Both the position numbers and the translations under genes were made by a program. The notes under the pieces were generated by a model. The model saw only the letters and a program-made list of their open reading frames with translations, searched no databases and had not been told where the DNA came from. Positions 1-10,615 of a stretch of DNA of 26,475 nt are shown here, in pieces. Every line of letters begins with the position of its first letter. Position 1 is the first letter of the stretch. This DNA comes from Cristatella mucedo (Eukaryota > Bryozoa > Phylactolaemata > Cristatellidae): NCBI GenBank assembly GCA_009760855.2, contig WPIO01000389.1, positions 35,001-61,475 of the forward strand, written 5' to 3'.

Positions 1-2560
1 GTACCCTGTAAACCGTAAACCGTAAACCCTATACCCTAAATCCTAAATCCTAAACTCTAAACCCTAAACCCTAAACCCTAAACCCTAAACCCTAAACCCT
101 AAACCCTAAACCCTAAACCCTAAACCCTAAACCCTAAACCCTAAACCATAAACCCTAAATCCAAATCCCTATACCCTAAACGCTAAACCCGAAACCCTAA
201 ACCCGAAACCGTAAAACCTAAACCCTATACCCATAGCCCGAAACCCGACAAACGAAAAACCTAAAGCGTTAAGCGTAAAGCGTTAAGCTTGCTGCTAAAG
301 GCGTTCAGCTTAAAGCGAAAAGCGTATAGCGTGAAGCGTAAAGCGTGAAGCGTGAAGCGTGAAGCGTAAAGCGTAAAGCGTAAAGCGTAAGCATAAAGCC
401 TCAAGCGTAAAGCGTAAAGCGTAAAGCGTAAAGCGCAAAGCCTACAGCGTAAAGCGTAAAGCGTAAAGCCTAAAGCGTCAAGCGTCAAGCGTCAAGCGTC
501 AAGCGTCAAGACTAAAGCGTAAAGCGTTTACCTTGAAGCAGAAAGCGTAAAGAGTAAAGCGTCAAAACCCTAAACCCTAAACCCTAAACCCTAAACCCTA
601 AACCCTATACCCTAAACCGTAAACCCTAAACCCTAAACCCTAAACCCTAAACCCTAAACCCTAAACCCTAAACCCTAAACCCTAAACCCTAAACCCTAAA
701 CCCTAAACTTAAAACCCCAAGCCCTTATTCCTAAACACTAAACCCTAAGCCATAAACACTAAACCCAAACCCTATACTTCATACCCTAAACTCTAATCCC
801 TAAACCGTAATCCCTTAACCGTAAACTATATTAAAAAACCCTAAACCCTAAACCACGAACTCTAAACCCTAACCGGTAAACCGTAAACCAAAGTTCGACA
901 ACCCCAAACCCGAAACCCTAAACCCTTTACCCCTAATCCTAAACCAAAATCCTAAAACCCTAACTCTTAACCCCTAAACCCTACAAGCTAAAACCTTAAC
1001 CCTAATGCCTTAGACATTAACCTTACAGCCTAAATTTAAACCCTAAAGACTTCGGTCTGAACCCTAATGCCTGAACATTAAAACCCAAATTTTGAACAGT
1101 AAACCTTAAACCCTAAGCCCTGAACTCTAAACCCTAAACCCTTAGCCCTAAACCATTATGGGTAAAGCCTGAACCGGAATCCATGATCCCTAAACTTTGA
1201 ATCCCAAAACCTAAACCCTAAACCGTAAACTTCAAAAACTGACCTCTGACCCCTAAACCCCATACCCTATATCCCAAATCATCAACCATTAACCCTCAAC
1301 CATCAACCCTCTATCCTCAACCTACATCCAGAAAGCCTAAACCGTAAACCCTAAACTCTAAACCTTAAAGCATTAAAGCTAAACCCTAAACCTATAAGCG
1401 TAAACCCTAAACTCTAAAGTTTAAGCCCTAAACCAATATGCCTAAACCTAAAAGCCTGAATCCATAACCCTTAACCTTTAACTGTAAAACCTTAACCCTT
1501 GACCCTAAACCCTAAACCTTGAACCCAAAAACCCTAAACCCCAATCCCTGATCCTAAACCCTAAACCCTAAACCCTTTACCCTAAAGCCCGAATCCTAAA
1601 CCTTAAAATTTAAACCCTTAACCTTAAATTTTTAACCTTTAACCCAAAACTCTAAACACGAAACCCAAAACCCTATGCCCTAAACCTTAAACCCTAAACC
1701 CTAAATCCCGAACACTAAACTCTATACCCTCAAGCCTCAACCCTAAACCCTAAACGCTAAACTCTAAACGCTATACACTGAACCCTAAACTCTTAACCCT
1801 AAAGCTTGAACTCTGATCCCAAAACCCTTCACCCTACGCCCTAAACGCTAAATCCTTAACCCTAAACCCTTAATTCTGAACCCAAACTCTTGAACATTAA
1901 ATACAAAAATGAAACTCTAAACCCTGACCCCTTAACCCAAAAACCTATACCCAATACCTTAAACCCTACACCCCAATCCCTTAGGTCTAAACCCTACAGC
2001 CTGAACCCTAAACCCTTAAACTTGAACCCTAAACCCTAAAACCTCAATCCTAAACACTAAACCCTATTTCCTAAGCCCTAAGCCTAAAGTCACAACCATA
2101 AACTCTAAATCCTTAATCATTAACCCGAAACCCAAAGCCCTTAACTCAAATCCCTAAACCCTACACTCTAAATTCTAAAATATTAACCCTAAACCCTCAA
2201 ACCCTACACCCTAAACCGTAAACCGTAAACCCTAAACCCTAAACCCTAAACCCTAAACCCTAAACCCTAAGCCCTAAACCCTAAACCCTAACCATATTTC
2301 CTAAACCCTAAACCCTAAACCCTAAACCATAAACCCTAATACCTGAATCCTTAACCCTAAACCCAAAGCCCTAAACCCTAAACCCTAAACCCTATCACCT
2401 ATACCCTCAACCCTAAACCCTAAACCCTAAACCCTAATTCCTGAAACCTAAACCCTAAACCCTAAACTCTAAACCCTAAACCCTAAACTCTAAACCTTTA
2501 ACCCTAAACGCTAAACCCTAAACCCTTAATCCTAAACCGTTAACCCTAAACCCTAAATCC
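1..2560. repeat. Telomeric and degenerate telomere-like array (CCCTAAA type)
   Basis: The stretch is built almost wholly of 7-bp units related to CCCTAAA, equivalent to TTTAGGG on the complementary strand. Near-perfect runs lie at about 57-147, 565-606, 620-708 and 2226-2269. Between them the units carry substitutions and 1-2-bp indels (CCGTAAA, CCATAAA, CCTTAAC and similar). The C-rich strand reads 5' to 3' on the plus strand, as expected at a left chromosome end. The degeneracy and the later transition to transposon DNA suggest subtelomeric or formerly terminal repeats rather than a freshly maintained telomere. No gene is visible here. The heptamer itself is directly seen; location at a real chromosome end is inference, since interstitial arrays look the same. 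Confidence 0.93.
255..565. repeat. Variant heptamer block (AAAGCGT)n inside the telomeric array
   Basis: A ~310-bp block keeps the 7-bp period and the TAAA core of the telomere repeat, but CCC is replaced by GCG, giving TAAAGCG/AAAGCGT units with minor forms such as GAAGCGT and TCAAGCG. About 40 units are present. Canonical CCCTAAA runs resume immediately after it at 565. Open frames crossing it encode only low-complexity heptamer translation products and are not genes. Confidence 0.88.
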
Positions 2561-2565
2561 TCTGA

Positions 2566-3100
2566 GCAGAGAACAGAAAGAATGACTTGAAAGTTTGGAG
2601 CTTGTGGCAGAGAGACTGCAAAATGCAGCTGAGGAACGCAGCGTGTGATTAAGAGAAAGTGCAGACCTAAGTAGCAAAGAGCTTGATTGCTTATTAAGCG
2701 AAATAATTCTCGTGGTTCGGCATCAATGATAAGAGTTACGGCATGGCCATATACGGCTAAGAGACTACGTTACTCAGGAGGGAGACGCTGGGTGTTGCTG
2801 AAACCCCGAAACTGGCGGCAGACAATTGTTGGCTGAATCCGCTTCGCAGCACTTTTGCCGGACGATTTCACCATAACCTTCAGTGCGTCGCTAACTGACT
2901 CAGGAGACCGGCTAATCTTTGAGTATCAGACTACAACTGATTGGCTGTAGTCTGCAGTAGCCAATAGTTTTCAATCTAGGGCTACTATATATTGAAACCG
3001 TTTATTACTTGTTCCTTGTCTTCTTTTCCGCATTTGCCTACGGTCCACGTTATGTTTGTCGGCTTTAGTAATAAATTACCGTAATTTTCTCGACCATTGA
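2566..3100 (+). promoter_or_regulatory. Probable 5' LTR / leader of the copia remnant
   Basis: This non-coding stretch lies immediately upstream of the gag start. It contains an inverted pair of CCAAT boxes (ATTGGCT at 2940-2946 and AGCCAAT at 2959-2965), a TATA-like TATATATT at 2986-2993 and a polyadenylation-like AATAAA at 3070-3075, about 80 bp downstream. That U3-R-U5 order is what an LTR shows. I could not define TG...CA ends, a primer-binding site or a second LTR copy in the window, so the limits are approximate. Confidence 0.45.
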
Positions 3101-3107
3101 CCAATGA

Positions 3108-3461
3108 GTGGCTTCACGGCTGTGCAGTGTCTCACAGGTTAAGGGCCCAGCGTTCACTGTCGTCGTTGGTTTGGAGAAGTTTACGGGGCAGCTGTGGAGT
3201 ACCCGGGTGAAGTTCTACTTAATCGCTAACGAGCTGTGGGGTGTCGTAAATGGCGACGAGACATGGCCCGTGAGTGTTGCATCTTTTACCGGTAAGAGTT
3301 GCAAGAAAGACGAAGACGACGGTAAGGCACAGCGAGAGTTTGACCAGTGCGCAGCGAAGGCTTTGTCTGAGCTCGTCATGGTGATCTTGGATTCTGTGCT
3401 TATGAGTTCCGGTATTTGGAACCATGGCAACGGCGTCGGAGGGGTGGCGGAAGGTGGATGA
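3108..3461 (+). pseudogene. Copia gag N-terminal fragment
   Basis: A 117-codon open frame. Residues near the motifs KFTGQLWSTRVKFYLIAN and ELWGVVNGDE match the N-terminal gag domain common in Ty1/copia polyproteins (K-F-x-G, an aromatic W, then a helix, then L-W-x-x-V-x-G). Gag would assemble the cytoplasmic virus-like particle. The frame ends at 3461, and gag-like reading continues in other frames downstream, so this is a frameshifted fragment rather than a complete gene. The ATG used is simply the first in frame; a different original start is possible. Confidence 0.8.
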
Positions 3462-4020
3462 TATGTGCTTTTAGAACTCTGATGAATAGGCTACTCCTAC
3501 ATCAGAAGCTGCCTTCTCTCCGGATGGCGGAAGGTGCCGATGTACAGGATTACGCAAGGTAAGTTAAAGCAATTGCAAATTAGCTTCAAGCCGCAGGAGA
3601 CACTATACCAGAGGAACAGATTGTCCTTCTCATGGCTAATGGCCTACCGGAATCTTGGCAGCCGCTGATAATTGCCTTTGAAGCAAGGGACATGCGCGAC
3701 TTAACGCTTGACTTGGTCCAGAGCAGGCTGATGCATTAACGTCTGAGGCGGCAAAATCAGCCTTCCCTTGACGAGAGCAATAGAGGGATTGCTCTTGTAG
3801 CTTTAAATGAAGCCTGAAAAGCCAGCAAAGCGGCTTCGCTTACCACTCATGGCAAGAAGCACAGTCTCAAGTTTTCTGGTAAGTGCCACTATTGCTCAGC
3901 GGTACGCCACAAGGCATCGAAATGCTACAAAAGAAAACGCGACGAAAATGCCAAATCGGAGGCCAATGCAGCTACGGACTCCTTCGTTTTCACTGCCGAC
4001 TCGACTGCCTGCCAGCTTCC
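3462..4020 (+). pseudogene. Copia gag C-terminal part with CCHC zinc knuckle
   Basis: Reading frames here contain a gag-like helical segment (a piece reading EEQIVLLMANGLPESW at about 3609-3660, typical of the UBN2-type gag region). Further on lies a canonical CX2CX4HX4C zinc knuckle, CHYCSAVRHKASKC, at 3884-3925, which in the family binds the genomic RNA during packaging. The knuckle keeps all four metal ligands. Stops between the pieces (for example after 3730) show decay. A 78-codon and a 94-codon open frame overlapping this area are out of frame with the knuckle and are treated as shadows. Confidence 0.75.
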
Positions 4021-4560
4021 ACCACCACAGCTGGAATGGCTAATAAAACTCTGGAGCCACGCAGCCTATGTGCAACGAGACCAAGCTCTTTACATACTGC
4101 AAGAAAATTGCTCGCAGTGTCGTGGTGGGTGACGTACTTGAAGCGATCGGCATGTGTACGGTGCTAATTAAGCTGCATGTAGGTACTGCATAGCAGGAAA
4201 ATGAACTTCGAGATGTTTTGCTCGTACCCAAACTCACCAAGAATCTTTTTTCTTTGAGCCTATGCAAGAGGCTATACGGTCGAGTTTGACGGTGATCATG
4301 TGTCTTTCATCAACCCCGGGTCAACGGACGTGGCTGCTGCAGGCGTAAGACAACTGAGACTTTTCCATCTGCCAAGTGCATCTAAGAGACCGCACAATGT
4401 ATCGGCTGCTCACGCATGCAAATCAGATGAATCTTTTCATCTATGGCACCACCGGTACAGCTAAATTGCAGGTGGGAGCCTGGAAATGCTTAAAACCAAA
4501 TGCATGGTTGCCGGACTAGACTTCGAGTCTAACCACATGGACCTCAACTTCTGAAAAAGC
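4021..4560 (+). pseudogene. Copia protease and GAG-pre-integrase remnant
   Basis: At 4047 a frame reads NSGATQPM, matching the aspartic-protease active-site context D-S-G-A-T/S-x-H-M of copia elements but with the catalytic aspartate codon read as asparagine (AAC at 4047-4049). Around 4200-4260 a segment reading LVPKLTKNLFSL matches the conserved protease C-terminal strand. Around 4430-4460 the frame reads SFHLWHHRY, resembling the HxxH part of the GAG-pre-integrase zinc domain. Several stops and frame changes occur, so no protease could be made. Confidence 0.68.
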
Positions 4561-4599
4561 CTTCGCGGAAGGAAAGCAGCATGTCAACCTCATCCCAAA

Positions 4600-5221
4600 G
4601 ATAAGAAGCAGTGCCAGAGATTCTGACTTACTTGCTCTCATACACACCGACGTGTCAGGTCCTATGAAGACGGCTTCGACAAACCGCTATCGATTCTTTG
4701 TTACAATTATTGATGATGCCTCGCGTTATGCAAAGGTATGCTTCATATGTCACCAGGATGAAGTGACTGCAATTTTTTAGGAGTATAGGGCTGCAGTTGA
4801 AAATTTTTTCGGTCAACCTATTAAGAACCTACGTTTGGACAATGGCGGTGAGTACACGTCTCATGAGATGCTCGCCATAATTAGAAAAGGCTGGTATTGC
4901 TCACCAACGAAATGCACCTTATACAGCAGAATTACGGGGCTGAGCCCAGCTAGCAGAATAATCAATGAGATGGCAAGGTCAATGCTATATCATGCTCAGC
5001 TACCTCTAAAGTTCTGGCCTGATGCAGTTGCAACGGTTGTATACATCAAGAATCATAGCACTCACAAGGCGATACCAGGCAAGACACCCGAGGAGGCTTG
5101 GAGTGGTGCAAAGCCCGACGTGTCTCATTACCATGTCTTTGGCTGCTGTGCATATGCAATGATCCCAGCACACTTACGGTCTAAACGTGACCCAAAGTCA
5201 AGACGCTGCAATTTTCTATAG
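4600..5221 (+). pseudogene. Copia integrase core, C-terminally truncated
   Basis: The segment keeps the rve integrase landmarks: a first-Asp context HTDVSGP near 4650, a second-Asp context LDNGGEYTSHEM near 4835, and downstream the conserved text MARSMLYHAQLPLKFW and HVFGCCAYAMIP. The region that should carry the catalytic Glu (usually NGVxERxN) is frame-disrupted near 4935-4970. An in-frame TAG interrupts the domain near 4780. The 128-codon open piece at 4835-5221 ends just after the KRDPKSRRCNFL motif, where homology switches to satellite DNA. In life the domain would insert copia cDNA into host DNA. Confidence 0.82.
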
Positions 5222-5632
5222 AGGTGGCGTCTGTAAGTGACGCCGTATCATGTGTCAAAGAGACAGTTGCGTCTGCCATAAAAACGTCAGGGTCGGCAAA
5301 AGAGACGGTAGAGTCTCCCATAATGACGGCAGCTTTTTTAAGACAGACAGCTGCTCAGACTGCGAGATGGAATTTTCAGTCAGACTGACGGCAGCAATGT
5401 AGACGGCATCGTCAGAAATTACAATGGCAGCATTCGCACGAAAATACTTCCGTCCACCAGTGAGATTGCATTGTCCGCAAGATAGATAGCTGAGTCTTTG
5501 AAAAATGTATCGTCCTGTACGAGATAGACGGAATCATGGGATATAGAGATGGCAGCATCCCTAGCACCGAAGGCCGCGCCCAGTAGGGAAATGGCATCGT
5601 CGGCAATAAAAGGGTCAGCGTTCGTTAGGGAG

Positions 5633-5692
5633 ACGAGGTCGTCTGCTACATGGGCAGAAAACTACGAGGTCGTCTGCTACATGGGCAGAAAA
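5633..5692. repeat. Local 31-bp direct duplication in the minisatellite
   Basis: The 29-nt stretch at 5633-5661 is repeated without change at 5664-5692, separated by two bases, so the step is 31 bp rather than the 21-bp array period. The identity of the two copies against the highly diverged array marks a recent duplication. Confidence 0.9.
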
Positions 5693-8148
5693 ATCCATAA
5701 AAGATAAAGCATCATCAGCCGTGGAGACGTCAGCGTTTGCCATAAAGCCGGCAGCGTCTGAAATAGAGACTGCAGCATCTGGACTAGAAATATCTGCCTC
5801 CTCAAGAGGCGGAATGGTACACCAGATAGATATCAGCACTCGCCAGAAAGGCTCCATTGTGTGCTGCAGAGACGAAGCCGTCTACCATCGAGACCGCAGC
5901 GCCTGCCATAAACATTCTGCCTCAGCTACAGTAACGGCAAAGAGACGGCGGCATCGGCAATAGAGACGGCAGAGCTCTCAACAGTGACGGTAACGTCCGC
6001 CATTGAGGCCACAGCTTCCGCCAGAGATTTGGCAGTGTCTGCCAGAGAAACGGCATTGCATGCCAACGAGACATCATCGTATGCCGTGGAAAAACCAGCG
6101 TGTGCCACGAGGACGTCTGTGTCCACTAGATGGATTGCAGCGTCCGCCAGGAAGGCGGCATCGTGTGCAAGAGAGAAGAAGTTGTCTTCTACAGAGATGG
6201 CATCATCTAACCAAAAGACGTCTGCTTCCGCTTGAGATGAGAGATTGTCCTCGGGACAGATTGGAGCGCTCTTAAGGGAAATGGCATTGAAAGCCATAGA
6301 TAAGGCAGCTTCAGCTATTAAGATGACTCGGTCCCCAACTGTGACGGTAGCCTCTACCATAGCTACGGCAGAGTCTTCCAGAGAGACAGCAGCTTACGCC
6401 AGAGTGGCTGCATCGTCTTCCATAGCGACGGCAGCATACACACCAGGGAAACGGCATCGTCTGTAATAGAGGCAGAAGCTTTTCGCGGAGAGAATGCAGC
6501 GTCTAACTGAGAGACACGTGAGTCTGTCATAGAGACGGCAGCGTTAGCCGTAAATGCCCTGCGTCTCCTAGAGAGACGTCAGTGATGGTCATGAAGACGG
6601 AAGGGTAGGCCACAGAGGTGGTAGTCTCCGCCGTAGAGACGGCAGGGTCTCCAGAGGGATAGTACCATCCGCCAGAAATACGAGAGCATAGCGTCTGCTA
6701 TAGAGACGGCAGGATCAGTTAAAATTACGCCTGTGTCCACCATAAGGATTACAGCGTCCGAGAGAAAGGCGGCATTGTGCATGAGCAGACAGAGTCGTCT
6801 CCTATAGAGACGGCAGCGTCTGCCGTAAAGACTCATGGGTTTGCTAGGGAAACGGCATTTTCAGCTGGACCGACGGCAGCGCCAGTTAGGGTTACGGCAT
6901 CGCGAGCTATAGAGAAGGCAGCATCTGCCATGAAGACGGCAGCGTCCCCAACTGTGAGGTAACGTCCACCATAGATACATCAGCGTCCTCCAGAGAGACA
7001 GCAGTGTTTGCCAGAGTGACGGCATCTTCTACCTTAGTGACGGCAGCCTATGCCATGGAAATGGAATCGTCTGCAATAGAGGCGGAAACTTGCATGGAGA
7101 GAAGGCATCATCCACCAGAGAAACATTAGCGCCCCTAGATGGATGGCAGAGTCCTCCAGCCAGACTAATCCTCTACCAGAGCGACGGCAGTGTCCGCCAT
7201 AAAGACGTCAGGGTCAGCAACAGAGACGGTAGGGTGAGCCATAGAGAAGATAGAGTGCTCCAGAGCGACGGCAGCATCCGCCAGAGATGTGGCATCGCTT
7301 GAAATAGAGACGGCAGAGTGCGGCCATGGACAAGACTTCTTCTGCCATGGAAACGTCAGGGTCTGCAACAGTGGTGGTTGCGTTCGCCACGAAAACGGCA
7401 GCGTCCCCCAGAGACACGGCAGCGTATGCCAGAGAGATGGCAGCGTTTACAAGACGCAATGTAACGTCCGCCTCAGCTACAGCAGCGCCTGCAACAGAAA
7501 CGATAGCATCTGCCAGAGTGACGGCTTCGTCTGCAATAAAGACTAATGGGTCCGTTATATAGACTGCATTGTCCGCTGCATATACGGCAGCACTGTATGT
7601 GAAACGTCATTGATTGCTATGGATACGGCACTGCCTGTAATAACGACGGCAGCTTCTGCAATAGCTATTGCAGCTTGCGGACGAGATTCGGCGGCCTCCA
7701 CCTGAGACGCACTAGCGTCCGCCAGATAGATGTCAGCGTCCGCTGGAAAAGCGGCATGGCGTGCCAGAGAAACGAAGCCTTCCGTCATTGAGACTGCAGC
7801 GTCTGCCATAAAAATGCCCGGGTCTGCTACAGAGGCGAATTTGTCCGCAGGATAGACGGCAGAGTCCATTAGTAGACGGCATGGTCTGCTAGAGAGATGG
7901 CAGCGTCGTTAAAAAAGGCTTCTGCTTCAGCACCAGAGACCGTATTGGTAGCTTCCACCAGAGATATGGCAGTGTCCTCCAGTGAAACTGCAGCGAACGC
8001 CATGGAGACCGCACCGTATGCCATCGAGACGTCAGTGCTCGCCATAAAGACGTGCGTCCGCCAGATGGAGGGCAGCACCCACCAGAGAGGCAGCATCGTG
8101 TTCGAGAGAGACATTTGCATCTGTTAGAGAGACGGCATTGTCTGCAGT

Positions 8149-8497
8149 TTAGTTATTACATGCAGGCCTGCATTGATCCTCTGGTAAACCACTGGTGAAT
8201 AGCTGTTGGGAGCATCAACGTGAGGGCCGGTGCACAGCTGTGATCCGCCTCTGATGTGGCCTGGACACAGGGCGGTAACCCACCAGTGAACAGACGGTGG
8301 ATTCACCATCGAGTTTGGCCAGTGCACAGCCAAGGTCAGCGAGAATGAAGTCGAATGAGAGTGAGTTGACTCAAGGGGGGAAAGGGGCGGAGCGAGTCGC
8401 GCTTCACTCTGGTCAGCTAGTCGCACAATAAACTGTTTGAGTTGGTCATCTGCCAGCGTTCTGTGTTCTGCGCAAGCAAAACAACAGGCAGGACGGA
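8149..8497 (+). mobile_element. LTR-like or other insertion interrupting the minisatellite
   Basis: The 21-bp periodicity stops near 8149 and resumes near 8497. The ~350-bp intervening sequence is unrelated to the array. It begins near a perfect 14-bp palindrome (ATGCAGGCCTGCAT, 8160-8173). Its 3' part has the look of an LTR R-U5 region: an AATAAA signal near 8427-8432, then a T/G-rich stretch, then an end near CAAAACAACA. A solo LTR is my best guess, but clear TG...CA termini and a target-site duplication were not identified. The 143-codon minus-strand open frame running across it into the array is not treated as a gene. Confidence 0.45.
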
Positions 8498-8868
8498 CGG
8501 CAGCGTTCGCAATAGAGGCGGCATCTAAAGCCATAGAGATGGCAGCTTGTGTCATTAAGACATTAGAGTCCCCTAACTGAGATGGTAGCGTCCGCCATAG
8601 AGACAGCAGAACCCCCTAGTAAGATGGCAGCGTACGCCGAGGAGACGGCATGGTCTGCAACACTGACTGCAGCGTCCACACGAGAGAAGGCAGATTCTTT
8701 CAGAGAGACGGCAGCATCTGACTGAAAGGCGGCATCGTCAGTCAAAGATAAGACAATACGGCCAGACATAAGGCAGCGCCTGCAAGTGAGACGGCATTGT
8801 CTCCTACAGATTCGGCAGTCTTTCAATTAAACGTCAGCAACTATCATAGACATGGCATCGTGGTCAAA

Positions 8869-10345
8869 GTGGTGCAAAGTGATAGAATTTATGAACTGTC
8901 CACGCGACTTTCTGGAAACTTGTCATAGTGTTAAAAACTACCATTCAGTGACCAAGAAAGATGTTTCGCACTTAGAGGTTCGTTCACAATTTTTGGTGCC
9001 AATATCTAAATTACCTGTGAAAGCGTCAGCCATTAATGCCCTGCCCGGCGAGACTACGGTTATTTAGAGCAGCTGTTTTCCTCGTGAGCAGCCTGTCGAT
9101 GCGTTTGGGAACGTCGTAAGCCGAGTCGCGAATGCGATTTCCACTGATGTCTTCGAAATGTAAAGGCATGTGTTAGGCTAGCAACTAATGGGAAAGGCTC
9201 TTAGGTTCCGCATGCATAGTCAAAGTGTGAATTCTATAGTTACGTGGCTGAGTCAGAGACCTTGTATCTATATTTCCAGTGGCCAGCTCGTAAAGTCACA
9301 TGGTGAAGAATCACTTGAAAAAAGGTAGTGGTGTTTATTTGCTTGAGTCGCCTTGGAATCCAGAAGCTGTCGCTAGTCTCAGCATTAGCGCGAGTTAAGT
9401 AGTGTATGCTGATTGCTTGCAGTGACTTGTGACATGACAACTTGGTACTCGTAACGGCCTAACAGCTTTCCTGGATTAGCCGAGACGGAAGTTTTCCCAC
9501 TTCGACGCACCTTGTGAGATCTCTGAGTCGATATGTAAGTGGCCTGCAAAAGCGTCAGCTTAAAACATACAACATGGTGTGACATTGAAATGTCAAAAGC
9601 CACTGTTTTACACATGCGCTTCTTGTCAATGAGTTTGGTATTATGTTCTGTGGAGATGCGAAAGCCATTCAAACAGGAATTTCAGGCTGCCAAAGCCTCC
9701 TGTTGAGTCAGAGAGTCATGATGGGACAGAATATCAGTTTTCGCATGTATACGGAAAGTCCGGAGTCTTGCATTATGTGGCAAACTCGGACTTTATATCT
9801 ATTGGTGCAGTCGCCATAAGCTCATGTTGCATTACCAGGAATCGCCACTAATTGATGTGTCGTTTGCGATCTGCTTGAGTCACCTTAGAATCCAGAAGTG
9901 ATTGGCTAACGTAACCATTGAGGCGTGTCAAGGTGATGTTTATTGGCAGTATGCGTTGATTATCGCCTGGAGAAATCTTGACTTTTCACAGTCTAAGAAC
10001 TTCCATTGAGTATCAGAGACGCAATTTTCGCACTTAGAGGCACATTTTGAGATCTCGGAGTCCACATTGAGGACGCCTGGGCAAGCGTCAGTTTGAAACG
10101 ACTACCCTTCCATGGCATGAAATGTCAGAAGTGGCTTTTTCCTAATCCCCTGCCTTTCAAAGCTATTGGGAATTTATTATATGGAGGCTTGAAAGCAATT
10201 CAAACCAGAATTTTCTGTGTGAAAAGTTGTTATGGCAACCTATGATGGGCCAGAGTGAGAGGTTTCGCAAGCAGTAACTACTCAGTCTTGCAGTTTGTGG
10301 CAGAGTCAGAGACTTAGTATGTATAGAGGCAGTGACAGGGGAGCC
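8869..10345. repeat. Tandem repeat of ~530 bp, three diverged units
   Basis: Three units can be aligned by shared anchors. The octamer AGCGTCAG recurs at 9022, 9551 and 10084, giving spacings of 529 and 533 bp. A GAGTCAGAGAC-like anchor recurs near 9249, 9780 (diverged) and 10303. The text TGCTTGAGTC...CC...GAATCCAGAAG recurs near 9340 and 9877. Identity between units is moderate, with many indels. Short open frames in the region (61-95 codons) do not stay open between units, so no coding function is supported. The period is far longer than a nucleosome repeat, and this is best described as an old complex satellite or segmental tandem duplication. Confidence 0.82.
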
Positions 10346-10615
10346 CAAACTTATCTACGCCAGCTTACATTCCCAATTAGGTCGCTGGGTTGCAAGTTGA
10401 CTTTTTGTTGAATATCCCCGTTTTTTTTTCAGTGACGTTTTTGGTAAAATAATCTCAAACGCAACCTATGATTTACAGCATCCACACCATCATTAATCAC
10501 TCGGTTTACTGTCTCACAACTCCGAATCACACATCAAGGAGCATATACCTCATTTCAGGTTTACTCGATCGGTATTAGCATATCTGTGACATATAAATGA
10601 TACCCGGCCGCCCTT
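10346..10615. other. Unassigned spacer
   Basis: About 270 bp between the 530-bp repeat and the left end of the inverted-repeat element. I see no ORF, repeat or motif of note apart from a poly-T tract near 10422. Confidence 0.6.

Larger units (their letters stand above)
2566..5219 (+). mobile_element. Degraded, 3'-truncated Ty1/copia-like LTR retrotransposon
   Basis: Directly after the telomeric array comes an LTR-like leader, followed by remnants of gag (from 3108), a CCHC zinc knuckle (3884-3925), a protease-like segment (near 4047), a GAG-pre-integrase-like segment (near 4430-4470) and an integrase core (about 4640-5218). The order gag-protease-integrase is diagnostic of copia elements. 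Frames are broken by many stops and indels. Homology stops at 5219, where a 21-bp minisatellite begins, so reverse transcriptase, RNase H and the 3' LTR are absent. The element is dead; the exact 5' boundary near 2566 is set only by the end of telomeric repeats. Confidence 0.85.
5219..8868. repeat. Long diverged 21-bp minisatellite (~155 units)
   Basis: Units approximate GAGACGGCAGCGTCTGCCAT plus one A; successive units can be counted at exact 21-bp steps over long stretches, for example about 7200-7330 and 8763-8868. Each consensus unit contains a short dyad, GGCAG-CGT-CTGCC, able to form a hairpin (exact instance near 6811-6823). Because 21 is a multiple of three, frames stay open by chance and translate into heptapeptide repeats on both strands (such as ADAAVSL on the minus strand and ETAASAR on the plus strand). 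This explains the many open frames of 60-144 codons here, none of which I regard as a demonstrated gene. Units differ at several positions, so the array is old. Confidence 0.92.

Noticed and set aside
261-488. 75-codon minus-strand ORF of Leu/Tyr/Ala/Arg heptamers
   Set aside because: It is only the translation of the AAAGCGT repeat block.
5615-8826. Many 60-144-codon ORFs on both strands, including 5926-6360 and 8124-8555
   Set aside because: The 21-bp period keeps frames open on both strands and several frames at once; no start context, domain or strand preference favours any of them.
5219-8868. CRISPR array
   Set aside because: Units are contiguous 21-mers with no unique spacers and the context is eukaryotic.
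8852-9067. 71-codon ORF starting MASWSKWCK
   Set aside because: It spans the end of the minisatellite and the first 530-bp unit, and the frame is not conserved in the other two units.
9240-9672. Two overlapping minus-strand ORFs of 66 and 95 codons
   Set aside because: They lie in the 530-bp tandem repeat; the equivalent positions of other units are not open.
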